From Stentor coeruleus (lineage: Eukaryota > Ciliophora > Heterotrichea > Heterotrichida > Stentoridae): a DNA stretch of 59,085 nt. Of this stretch, positions 1 through 8,952 are shown piece by piece. Both the position numbers and the translations under genes were made by a program. Within the stretch, counting starts at the first letter, position 1, and each line of letters starts with the position of its first letter. The notes under the pieces are model-generated. The model was not told where the DNA came from. It saw nothing but the letters and a program-made list of their open reading frames with translations, and did not search any database. Where the stretch lies: assembly GCA_001970955.1 (NCBI GenBank), contig MPUH01000381.1:1-59085 (forward strand). Direction: 5' to 3'.

Positions 1-174
1 TGGCAAAGTGATGGCAAAGTGAGAAACCAAACTCCTAAGGTCCCAAAGGCTGATAGAAAAAAGAAAAGACTACAAGGCAGAGCTAAGAAACGTTTACTAT
101 ATAATACAAGATTCCTGAATATTGTCAAGGGTCCAGGTGGAAAGAAGAAGGGACCTAATTCACAGGCTAAGTAA
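1..174 (+). CDS. RPS30: Ribosomal protein eS30 (FAU), 3' part
   Basis: The window opens inside a reading frame that ends at TAA 172-174. It encodes a short, very basic peptide with the eS30 signature: [10 protein letters not shown], then [12 protein letters not shown], then the YNTRFLNIV and GKKKGPN end. eS30 is a small-subunit ribosomal protein of about 60 residues, often fused behind a ubiquitin-like domain. The 5' end, and any such fusion, lies outside the window. The first 24 bases hold a 12-bp tandem repeat (tggcaaagtga twice), so the first few residues may be an edge artefact. The match from [10 protein letters not shown] onward is clear. Confidence 0.9.
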   Translation, partial: WQSDGKVRNQTPKVPKADRKKKRLQGRAKKRLLYNTRFLNIVKGPGGKKKGPNSQAK

Positions 175-520
175 GGATAAGTATTTTAGTAGAGAATTGT
201 TTTATTATAATATATATATATGATGTTAATAGATATATATGCTATGAAGATACAAACAACTAATAACAGATTCTTTAAAGGGTGTATATCTTCCTTGCAC
301 TCCATTCAACTTTTATAATGAATCACATCTGTGAAATCTAAGCATATAATTGGTTTATTATGTTAATAGTTTACTTTTTATAAGGGTTAAAGCTAGAATA
401 TCATTTTTACATTATACTAAATAATAAATTTTTGGACATCAAGTCTTTATAATCCTACCTGTCTTGGTTGAAGTATACATTAATTATGGCCCATAGCGAA
501 TTTAAAATATTCCATGATAA
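175..520. other. Intergenic, no gene seen
   Basis: AT-rich spacer between two same-strand genes, with a TA-repeat patch near 211-240. No open frame, tRNA or recognisable RNA was found. An ATG at 486 opens a frame of only about 30 codons and is not used here. Confidence 0.6.
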
Positions 521-2476
521 ATGTCCATCAAAAGGGAAAAAAGTGAACTTGAAGGTATCCTCTTCAAAGTCTTCATGAACTACTCCGTCTTTGGTGCAAG
601 GTACAACATGAACTATCTGAGAGTGCAAAAATTTATCTCTATGTGTGTAGATGCAGGTTTGATTGACTCAAAAATCACCCCCCAAAGTTTAGATCTTCTA
701 TTCAGAAAAGTGAACAATAGAAACCCAAACATGACTTTCCCCACTTTTCTAGAAATCACTCTAAAACTTGCTGAAATGCGAGATCCTATGAATTTTAGAA
801 AAAACCCTGTAGAAGTTTATAGTCAGCTTATAACCCAACACTTTTTACCTCTTGCTGGACTTTTACAAGAAAAAAGAGAAGAAGTTACTGATGATTCTTT
901 AGTTATTTCCGAAGACTGCAAATTAATTATGCATAGTATTTTCAAAGGTCTTAAATACATCTATGTGCGGAATTTTCCTTGGGAATTCAAACCAAGTGAT
1001 GATATTTCAACCCAGTCACAGAAAAGTCTTGAATTGTTACTTAGAGAATTTGATATATACCCAGCACTTATGACTAAAAATAAAGTTCATGCGATATGGC
1101 GTGATATTGTTATAATGCAAAGTAATAAATTTCCCCCAGCTTTAAGTTTGTTACCTGAAGGTATTGAAGATCGTGGTGAATGTTTAACATTATCGAAGTT
1201 TGTGTTACTTATATACTTATGTTCGGTTTTCGGATATCAAGATTCTCATACCGCCGCATCTTCAAGTTCAGAAAAATTGTTGATATTGTTAGAGAGGATT
1301 GAATTGTCGAGATCAGACCCGATTTCTATATCAAATTCTTTGCTGCCCCCTGAAGACGTGATTCAGATCATTTTGGATCATGAACCTAGCGAAGCTTCAG
1401 TTTTAGATATTGAGGATGATAATGTATCGGTTATTAGCTTGGACCAAGAAGGAGCTTTAGTGGCTGATAAGTACCTTCCAAGACTTCAGAGTATATTCCA
1501 AGTTTACTGTGCTTATGGAGATCCTTTAAACATAAAACGTATGAAAAGCTCTAATCTCCTAAAACTACTCAAAAACGCTGGGGTAATCGGAGATGCTTGG
1601 GCTACCTCCAGTATTGACAGTGCCTCATCTCGTAAAAGTCAGCAACCAGGCCTAATCTCTGCTGTAGAAGTCGACCTTATTTTCTCAAGACTCACTGGCA
1701 TTAAAAAGCAAATGAGCAAGACAAAAAAAATCACCGCAAGTATCGAATTCCAGAAATTCCTCAAAACTCTAGAATTAATCTCAAGAAAAGTTTTCCCAGA
1801 AATGTCTTTACAAGAAAGCTTAAACAAACTTCTTGAAGATCACATAATGAAACTAGCTGACCAACTCTCAGAAGAAAGAGCTACAAACTCAAAAATAATT
1901 CAAGAAATCATGGAAGAATTCAAAAATGATGATGTTATAGAATGCTTAAGCCTAGTCCAAAGGTCAGTATTTTATTATTATAAAGCATATGCTGGTGTAA
2001 ACTATGAGATGAATTTCCATGGGTTTATAAAATTCTGTAAAGACTTTGAAATATTCCCTGATATCGTCACAAAAAGTAAGCTTTTGAGGATTTTCAAAAC
2101 CCTTGCAGGGATAACATCAGAAAACCTTGATTTAAGTGTTCAATCATATTCTTCATTAGATGAAAATATTCCTATTAATGAAGATGTTATTGATGATAAA
2201 CTGTTTGTTGAAGCCTTAGCTTTGATATCTGCTGAAATTAATTATGTTGATCCAAACCCTGGACCTGTAGCTAAAATTTGTTGGTTTATTGAAAGACTTA
2301 GTCAAAGCGATGGGCCTGAAAAAGTTGTCAAGAAAATGGGGCATAATAGGACGACTACTGGTGATGGTCCAGATCTTATTGCTTTATTAAAGGCGAAGTA
2401 CCCTGATATACTTGACCATACTGAAGCTAGAAGACCTACATTCCAGGACTTGGCCTTTTTAATTCCTATTTCTTAA
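521..2476 (+). CDS. p25-alpha/TPPP-like protein with repeated EF-hand-like modules
   Basis: 651 residues. The N-terminal module (about 10-85) resembles the p25-alpha domain of tubulin polymerisation-promoting proteins: an F-x-x-Y-x-x-G start, a helix with KFISMCVDAGLID, then FRKVNNRNPNMTFPTF. Related modules recur near 160-240, 330-430 (QSIFQVYCAYGDP) and 485-545 (FYYYKAYAGVNYEMNFHGF). Canonical calcium loops are not obvious. p25-alpha proteins bind or bundle microtubules and are common in cilia and basal bodies, so an axonemal or cortical role is inferred. ATG 521 is chosen because the conserved module follows at once; the frame from ATG 486 dies quickly. The gene converges on the next one with 38 bp between stops. 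Confidence 0.6.
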   Translation: MSIKREKSELEGILFKVFMNYSVFGARYNMNYLRVQKFISMCVDAGLIDSKITPQSLDLLFRKVNNRNPNMTFPTFLEITLKLAEMRDPMNFRKNPVEVYSQLITQHFLPLAGLLQEKREEVTDDSLVISEDCKLIMHSIFKGLKYIYVRNFPWEFKPSDDISTQSQKSLELLLREFDIYPALMTKNKVHAIWRDIVIMQSNKFPPALSLLPEGIEDRGECLTLSKFVLLIYLCSVFGYQDSHTAASSSSEKLLILLERIELSRSDPISISNSLLPPEDVIQIILDHEPSEASVLDIEDDNVSVISLDQEGALVADKYLPRLQSIFQVYCAYGDPLNIKRMKSSNLLKLLKNAGVIGDAWATSSIDSASSRKSQQPGLISAVEVDLIFSRLTGIKKQMSKTKKITASIEFQKFLKTLELISRKVFPEMSLQESLNKLLEDHIMKLADQLSEERATNSKIIQEIMEEFKNDDVIECLSLVQRSVFYYYKAYAGVNYEMNFHGFIKFCKDFEIFPDIVTKSKLLRIFKTLAGITSENLDLSVQSYSSLDENIPINEDVIDDKLFVEALALISAEINYVDPNPGPVAKICWFIERLSQSDGPEKVVKKMGHNRTTTGDGPDLIALLKAKYPDILDHTEARRPTFQDLAFLIPIS

Positions 2477-2514
2477 TAACCGGTATTAAATGCATCTATG
2501 GCTTAGGTTTTTAA

Positions 2515-3192
2515 TTAGAGATCGTTATTAAAAAGTTTACTTTTTGGCTTATCTTCTTCTTTATGGGTTTCTAAATTTTTATTTATGGGCTCGCTAGTAT
2601 GAGCTTCATTTTTTCCCGGGTTTTGAAGATTTTCTTGTTTTGGTTTTTCAGCTTTTGGCTGCTTTTTGTTTGCGTTCTTTGATTTGTGTTTTTCGAAAAA
2701 ATCTTTACGTTTGTTGGAAAGGATTTCATCTGGATCTTTACCTTCTTTTGCCATGTTTTCTTTGAGGGATTTAAGAGTTTGGTCTTTGTATTTTGGATCG
2801 CCTATGTATTTTATCCCACCTTCAGAGTTTAGAACTTCTTTTCTCATTGCCCTGTGCTCGTCAGAGATTTTTAGGTCATCTTCAGTTTGGTAGTCATCTA
2901 GGAATATTTTTAGATAATCTTCATATTCACTCCAAGTTCCGTTTTTTAAGAAAAATCTTGCTTTGTCCACAGCTTCAAATGTTGCATTTTGCCGGCAAAA
3001 GTCTATTAGGTCTGAGAAGATTTTGTTTTCGAATTTTTTCCTATCGAATTGAGGCTTTTCATCAACAAGAAGTTTTACAACTTCGAAATCACTTTTGAAG
3101 AGATCGATGACAATTTTTGTACAGCCTCGAGCTATTTCAATTTCTTCTTCAGTATAGGCTGAAGCATAAGCTAAAAGTAATGCCCATAACAT
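2515..3192 (-). CDS. Small secreted or lumenal protein, unknown
   Basis: 225 residues, not recognised. It starts with a short hydrophobic signal-like sequence (MLWALLLAYASA), followed by an acidic segment. A helical middle part carries two or three cysteines (C24, C67) and NAT and NGT sequons. From about residue 150 the tail is Lys/Glu/Pro-rich and low complexity. The layout fits a protein entering the secretory pathway; no ER-retention signal is seen at the end (FNNDL). The ATG at 3192 is the only good start. Function is unknown. Confidence 0.6.
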   Translation of the reverse strand: MLWALLLAYASAYTEEEIEIARGCTKIVIDLFKSDFEVVKLLVDEKPQFDRKKFENKIFSDLIDFCRQNATFEAVDKARFFLKNGTWSEYEDYLKIFLDDYQTEDDLKISDEHRAMRKEVLNSEGGIKYIGDPKYKDQTLKSLKENMAKEGKDPDEILSNKRKDFFEKHKSKNANKKQPKAEKPKQENLQNPGKNEAHTSEPINKNLETHKEEDKPKSKLFNNDL

Positions 3193-3572
3193 ATTTTTAT
3201 TATCGGATTAAGAGTTTTATGATTATATTTAGAGATAAAGATTTGTTTGTGNATATTTAGAGATAAAGATTTGTTCATATAGTATATTATGGATTTTTAT
3301 ATTATTCATATAATAAAATTTATATAATCATACATGCTTTAGTGTTGAATAAACTATTAATTATATTATAGTGAAATGAGCTTCAATAAAATATGTAACT
3401 TCATCTCAATTCCTTAAAATTATAACAAAACTCATAATAACCAACACATATAACCACAAAAAACAAAAACCCAACTTAAACCTAATATTCTAATACCATC
3501 ACCAGTATCATCTTATGCAACCTCAATTCTCCATCATAATCCTCCCATCTCAAATAACACACTTAATAATAA
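3193..3572. other. Divergent intergenic region
   Basis: Separates two divergently transcribed genes and should hold both promoters. The left part is T/G-rich; the right part (about 3400-3572) is A/C-rich with almost no G. It contains the 3225-3275 duplication with an N at 3252. Confidence 0.5.
3225..3275. repeat. 23-nt direct duplication around single N (3252)
   Basis: Copies at 3225-3247 and 3253-3275 flank an N. The pattern recurs six more times in the window and looks like an unresolved join of overlapping contigs. Confidence 0.8.
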
Positions 3573-4223
3573 ATGATAAAAATGCAGTCTAGTCTCTTTG
3601 GAAGCTTTCGAGTCAATGAAATAAAGCCGAAAGCCCGTAGTAAAAGCATAACAATGCTCAAAACTGGTAAATCCAAAACAATTAACCCCCAGCACCACAG
3701 TTCTAAAGCTAACATAATATCTCGGATCTATACCCAAGAAGCATCTACTGGGCTTTTGGCCAAGAACATAATCGAATCAATATCCCCGAAGCATTTAAAT
3801 ATAAGCAAAATAAGTATAACAACCAAAGCGGAAAAAGCCCAAAAAACCCCACAGCGTTCCTTTGTATCTGCAAAAAATGAAGTTAATTTTAAAAAGACTG
3901 CATCCAAAAAAAGAAACATGATTACTTCTAATAGAAAAAAAACTCTTGTTATATATCAGCCTTCTATTTGTAATGAAGAACCAACATGCTCTACTTTAAA
4001 CACTAATTATACCCCAGCCACATGTAAATCAGCAGTTTGTAGTGAAGGTTCGAAATATAGGTCGAAATTTCTATCAACTAGTCATATAGAAAACCCTTCA
4101 AATAATATGTCCTTCCATTCTTATGATTCTGCAAATAGTGAGTTTAGAAATAAGGTCAGAGGTTTGTTTATAAGTTTCAAGAACTCGCATATGGAAATAT
4201 TGAAGAAATATCGTAGGGTGTAA
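3573..4223 (+). CDS. Basic Ser/Lys-rich orphan protein
   Basis: 216 residues, strongly basic and rich in Ser, Thr, Lys and Asn. No domain was recognised, and there is no signal peptide or membrane segment. Two ATGs lie three codons apart (3573 and 3582). The C-terminus has a short amphipathic helix (RGLFISFKNSHMEILKKY). The composition suggests a disordered cytoskeletal or nuclear protein, but this is not established. Confidence 0.5.
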   Translation: MIKMQSSLFGSFRVNEIKPKARSKSITMLKTGKSKTINPQHHSSKANIISRIYTQEASTGLLAKNIIESISPKHLNISKISITTKAEKAQKTPQRSFVSAKNEVNFKKTASKKRNMITSNRKKTLVIYQPSICNEEPTCSTLNTNYTPATCKSAVCSEGSKYRSKFLSTSHIENPSNNMSFHSYDSANSEFRNKVRGLFISFKNSHMEILKKYRRV

Positions 4224-4828
4224 AAAATCATATAGGCTAAAATAAATGAAGAGGATTTAATATAGGAATTTTAAGGTAAATAAGTAGAGAAATTGAATTA
4301 GAGATAGATTTTATATGGAAATTATAAGGATTGAAGTTTATTTTTTATATATGTAGTGATTAGGATTGTGTTTTAGAATAAATATTGATTTTTTATAAGT
4401 TTAGGAGATGTATATGGGAAATAATGGAAAAAGGTATAGAGTAATTTTTTTGAAAAATACTTTTGGTTTGGAAATATTATTGGCTTAGGGATTTTATAAT
4501 AAATAGAATTTGAAGCTAGCTATAAAAGTCATATAACATCGGTGTAATTGTCAATAAAATCTCTATAATTTTGTATAATCTGCAATTATTCCTACAAAAC
4601 TATCTTCGAACCCTTTAAATAAATCTTTTCTTTAGCCACAAGTTTACTACTATTTATCCTAAACTAGCATTTTTACCCTAATCCTAAATATCATCATATA
4701 AATTTTCTCACAAAAATCTTTTCACATCACCTTTTTTAGCCTAAAACTTCCTTTTCATGATCTCTATACCTACCAAACTTTATCAAATAAATCTATTTAT
4801 TCATATATATTTTAATTAACGGTCACTC
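4224..4828. other. Convergent intergenic region with skew switch
   Basis: No gene seen. 4224-4510 is G-rich and nearly C-free on the + strand; from about 4560 to 4828 it becomes C-rich and nearly G-free. It lies between the 3' ends of two convergent genes. Confidence 0.6.
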
Positions 4829-5599
4829 TTACTGTTTCCAAAGTTTTACAGACCTTTCACGAAAATAATCCGCAAACCCATTTTCAGTGCTCATCGACGA
4901 CAATTTATTCATCTGCGCCCTCTTCTCATCTAAATAGCTTTTCATAGATTTTTCATAATATGTAACTTTAGGTGGAGTTTCGAATTCTGTTGTCAAACTT
5001 CGATTAACCCTTCTTACATCAGAAGGTCTTTCAACTTGGTTTTCAATTTCGCATTTAGTTGGTATTTCATTATTATAGTTCGATATGTATTTAACTTTTA
5101 TAANTATTTCATTATTATAGTTCGATATGTATTTAACTTTTATAAGATCTTTAGCAAAAGCTACACGAGCTTTTTTAGGTGAACTTGAACTACTTCTTAA
5201 ACAGGACTGAGGTCTAGATTTGTTTGTGTTTTTTTCTTCTAGTACCTTGACTTCTAGTTGGGATTTAAGTTGAGAATTTTCTCGTTTGAGGTTCTCGATT
5301 TGTTGTTCTTGGGAATTGTTTTTATTTTGCAAGTCACGGATTTGTTGTTTGAGCAAGTCTATTGTCCTTTCATAGTTGCTTACCATGGAACTTTCTTGTA
5401 AGGTTTCTGAAGTATAATCGCGAAGCTTGCTTGTACTTGCAGGACGTGTGTATTCGAATCTACTTGGTGTGATTTTTTGGTATTGAAATTCCCCTGTGTT
5501 TCTATTTTTTTCTTTCTCTATTCTTAAAATGTTGTTTTTGATCTCTTCAAACTTGTTTTTAAGCATCGTTATTGACTCAAAAGCTTCTACCGACTTCAT
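4829..5599 (-). CDS. Coiled-coil protein, unknown (contains assembly duplication)
   Basis: A coiled-coil-rich protein with an N-terminal helix (MKSVEAFESI onward) and a central heptad-like region (LKQQIRDLQNKNNSQEQQIE onward). A Ser-rich basic linker (RPQSCLRSSSSSPKKAR) and a C-terminal tail ending KLWKQ follow. The start at 5599 is preferred; an in-frame ATG at 5638 would add 13 residues. An N at 5104 sits between two 41-nt copies, which adds 14 in-frame codons to the printed sequence. Without one copy the protein is about 242 residues. Possibly cytoskeletal; no family recognised. Confidence 0.55.
   Translation of the reverse strand: MKSVEAFESITMLKNKFEEIKNNILRIEKEKNRNTGEFQYQKITPSRFEYTRPASTSKLRDYTSETLQESSMVSNYERTIDLLKQQIRDLQNKNNSQEQQIENLKRENSQLKSQLEVKVLEEKNTNKSRPQSCLRSSSSSPKKARVAFAKDLIKVKYISNYNNEIXIKVKYISNYNNEIPTKCEIENQVERPSDVRRVNRSLTTEFETPPKVTYYEKSMKSYLDEKRAQMNKLSSMSTENGFADYFRERSVKLWKQ
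5063..5145. repeat. 41-nt direct duplication around single N (5104)
   Basis: Copies 5063-5103 and 5105-5145 are identical, so KVKYISNYNNEI appears twice in the coiled-coil protein. Probable contig-join artefact. Confidence 0.85.
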
Positions 5600-6925
5600 T
5601 TGAAAAATATGGTGGTTTATAATGATATTAAGAATCAATAGGCCTGGAAAAGAAAAAATTATTATTTTATGATAAAGATAAGACTTAGGATTAAGATTGT
5701 ATAGAGAAACTGAAGTAGGTATGGTTTTATATAGGTTTGTCTGTTAAAATTATGTTAAGTTTGCAAGTTAAATTAAAATGGTAGCTGCTGATAATGGATA
5801 AATAAGATTTTTTTTTTGTGTATAGAGATAAGTAGACAGAAAATATATTATAAAATTGGATTAAGATGCATAAATTATATGGAAATTGGATTAAGAATGG
5901 GGGACTTGTAGTATTTTTTTTCATATGGATTCTGTTATGTAGGAATTATTATACAATTTTATCGCTTCTTATATTGGAAATACAGAAATTATATGATAAT
6001 TTGATTAAAATGTTAATGGTTGATGCTTTTTAAAGGATTTTTTGCTGTTTAAAAAGTTAGTATAGAAAAAAAATATTTTGATAATTGTTATTTGCTGTAT
6101 TTTTTAATCTTTACTATTGGGTTGATTTAAAATATGAAAGATTTTTGGATTTTGATATAATTATTAAAAATATTTGAGAATTTCATGTGACTTATGCTTG
6201 CATCATGGGTTGTTATATAAGAAATATATTTTATTGTGAATAACAGATACTGGCATTTAATGCTCTTTGATAAAATATAATTAAATTATTTTATTCTTTT
6301 GCAAGAAAATTTCTGTATCAGACAATCAATTTATTCATCTACATAATTTATCAACAATTTAAATAATAGTGATTCGAATTTGATAAACAATAATTTTTTA
6401 GAATTTAATAAATCTCATACAATTAGTAAAAATAATAGTCTCCTATACAAAAACACTTCAAAATAATTAATTTCTAACCTTGTATAATATTTTTAACAAT
6501 AATAAGTTTTCTCCTATTTTATCAATAGCATAAAAAATATTCATCATTCATAAATCACTTTATTATTTTAGTTTAAATTTCACAACCATCAATTTATAAA
6601 TTTATTATTACACATTCTCATAAACCATAACATAAATTATCATCAAATTATATTTAGTGTTAATAATTTCCTATCAACTCATTACCTAATAACTCATAAT
6701 CTATATTTCAAATAAATATAATTTCCTTCAATATCATTTTAATTTCCTCTCTAGCTATAATATTTTCTCTTTATCCAACAAACTTTACTTATCTTTACTC
6801 ATCCAAAAAACATTCGTCTTAACTTTTTTACATTAAGTCCCGCGTTTTCATCCAACGTCTAAACAGCCTACCCATCCTTTTATACAATATCTCATCCAAT
6901 GCCTGTTATTAATAACTCTAATTAT
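5600..6925. other. Long intergenic region, no gene seen
   Basis: About 1.3 kb with only short chance frames. 5640-6240 is T/G/A-rich and poor in C; 6300-6925 is A/T/C-rich and poor in G, one clean switch. No RNA gene recognised. Confidence 0.6.
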
Positions 6926-7255
6926 CTAAAATGAGACGCCAAAGATATTCACTATGCAGTACATAGAGTTGTTTTCACATTTAATGGCAACACTTCCATC
7001 GACATTGCTATCCCAATAGCATGTTGTGCTTATATGCATGCCTGCATCTCCTTTCTGTAAGATGACACACGACACACAAAATTTGAAGTTAGTGCTCATA
7101 GTCTTAAGGGTCTTAACAATATCTTCAGACAGCGACGCAGTCCAATTTTGCACTTCGTCTTGGTTGTATTCCTTGTTACTCAGAAATCCGTTAACTAACT
7201 TATTAACAGCAGTGGCAACATCTTCTTTCAATATCGCGAAGGACTCGTGTTGCAT
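6926..7255 (-). CDS. DYNLT1: Dynein light chain, Tctex1 type
   Basis: 109 residues from ATG 7255. The whole length matches Tctex-type light chains: NWTASLSEDIVKTL, then FKFCVSCVILQKGDAGMHIS, then CYWDSNVDGS and the C-terminal MYCIVNIFGVSF. These chains dimerise and bind the dynein intermediate chain and cargo, and serve both cytoplasmic and axonemal dyneins. The frame extends eight codons further upstream only with a TTG start, so the ATG is preferred. It ends with TAG. Confidence 0.92.
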   Translation of the reverse strand: MQHESFAILKEDVATAVNKLVNGFLSNKEYNQDEVQNWTASLSEDIVKTLKTMSTNFKFCVSCVILQKGDAGMHISTTCYWDSNVDGSVAIKCENNSMYCIVNIFGVSF

Positions 7256-7342
7256 ATTATTATAGCCATATATCGTCAATTCTAATATGGCAAAGCAAAA
7301 TATTAACTAAATCATTCTAATAATAAAATTTTATTTACGTAA

Positions 7343-8243
7343 TCATTTATATAATAATAAATATGCATCATGAGATGAAATCAACTCTGTTGGTGTAGTT
7401 GAAGAATTAAGTGTTTTTATATGGGTTATAATTATATGAGTGTTCAATGATTTTAATAATATTGGTAGGTATGGCTTTGGTATAAGAATAAGTTGTTTAT
7501 TGAAAAGTTTATAATAAATACAGTTAAAATTTGTGTAGATATATGGCTCCAAGGGCGTTTTTTGATGAAAAATTCGATTAATATTATGCACGAAAGCACA
7601 GATGCCGATATTTGGGAATATTTTTTTTGGTGCAAACAAGAAGTTTGGGGAAATTGTATTGTTTTAATATAGGTAGTTTTTGTATATCTTCTCCTATAAA
7701 GCAAATTAAATGATGAGCAAGACTGAATCAGCGATTTTTACATTGAAACTTGTGTCAAGAAAACAGTTTTTAGGTTTTAGGACATGATGATTATAGAAGG
7801 GTTATTATTGTGTAGGTATACTAGACCTTGAGAGATTTGTATAGTGCTTTGAAGCGTGTTTCTAGATTTTATAAGGCTTGGAATAAGATACAATGAGGGA
7901 ATAATTTAGAGACGATGCATAAATTTAGCATTTCGATACAGAAACCTTTAAAAGGATAAGATTTGGATGACGGACTTGTCACAGCATTTTCATTTCTTTT
8001 ATGAAATTTCTGGTTTCTTTTGCTGATATGGAGTATTTGATTTTAATTTTTTATAACAAGACATATATTGGAGTATAGGATACAATTGGCTTTGGGGATT
8101 TTTAGCTACTTGGGTACATGTAAAAGACTATTGTTTAATATAAGTAAGGGAAATAAGATAAATGCTAATATCTCTAACTGTTTTTTGGTCAGTATTTGTT
8201 CACAACCTAACAGTTCTAAAATTTCGTCAAGGTCTTTTAGCAT
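7343..8243 (-). pseudogene. Decayed TKL-like protein kinase pseudogene
   Basis: No long frame survives, but the minus strand read across all three frames gives kinase subdomains in the right order. Near 8050 is YKKLKSNT (the VAIK lysine region), then NFIKEMKML and VRHPNLILL around 7960-8000. LCIVSKLFP and RFKALYKSL follow, then LVYLHNNNPSI around 7820. HHVLKPKNCFLDTSFNVKIADSV (shown here in part; about 7730-7795) replaces HRDLKPEN and DFG. Next come ICAFVHNINRIFHQKTPLEP (about 7560-7600) and a C-lobe end near 7400. Several stops and frameshifts lie between the blocks, and the HRD and DFG aspartate motifs are lost. The ATG at 8243 opens 44 codons. It is a relic, not a working kinase. Confidence 0.75.
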
Positions 8244-8952
8244 TTTTCTATAGCAAAGTCTTCTGGTCTGTTGCTTGGAAATCTTTTACATATTTTTTGT
8301 AGTTTTATTTAAGTAAAAGTGCGATAATTTCTATATTCTAAGAGCTATAGTTGAGTGTAGCAAAGTTCCTGTTTGAGAAAAATGATTCCCATTTATTAGT
8401 GAATTTTTAATAATAAGAAATAAGATAGTGCTATCTAGGATTATGAAATATAATATTTAAGATACTTTTTATATACAAAAACTAATTCTAACAGTAATCA
8501 TAATATTTGTTATAAAAAATATATCACATAATCAATGATTTTAATTAACCAAAATTTCATATCCATACTTGACACAATTTAGAGCCAAAATTATTTTGAT
8601 ACTAAGATTTTATTACATAAATTTTTAAACTTTGAAGTATTTATTTTTCTTTCTTATCGTTATAAATCCTAAAAAAATGTACTTTTTTCTTGTCATTTTT
8701 CCTTCTTAAACACTCATCAAACCAAAACCTAAAAAACCCCCACAAATCCAACTTATAAATCTGAAAATCATGAAAAGCAATCCTCTTACCCATTTAATAC
8801 TATTTTATCTCTTAATTTTTTTTTTTATACCCTAACCTTATAAAAATCCTTCCTATATCTATCCTAAATCACTTATCCAATTAATTTTTATATACATAAA
8901 TACACTAAATCTTATTTAACCATACTTAAACCTGTTGAAACCATTAAATAAA
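8244..8952. other. Intergenic region upstream of SAPS gene
   Basis: No gene seen. G-rich on the left and C-rich with very little G from about 8470 to 8940, immediately before the start codon. Short A/T runs, including a T run at 8817-8825. Confidence 0.55.

Noticed and set aside
1..24. 12-bp tandem repeat at the window start
   Set aside because: Within eS30 coding and at the sequence edge; it may be an artefact, with no sign of a mobile element.
171..189. GTAAG...TAG overlapping the eS30 stop as an intron
   Set aside because: It would be 19 nt, unlike the 15-nt introns, and the protein already ends at the conserved place.
5727..5924. 65-codon minus-strand frame
   Set aside because: Lies in the strongly skewed G-rich gap, low complexity, no homology seen.
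7343..7704. Two minus-strand frames of 83 and 98 codons
   Set aside because: They are fragments of the kinase C-lobe relic, in different frames, without independent support.
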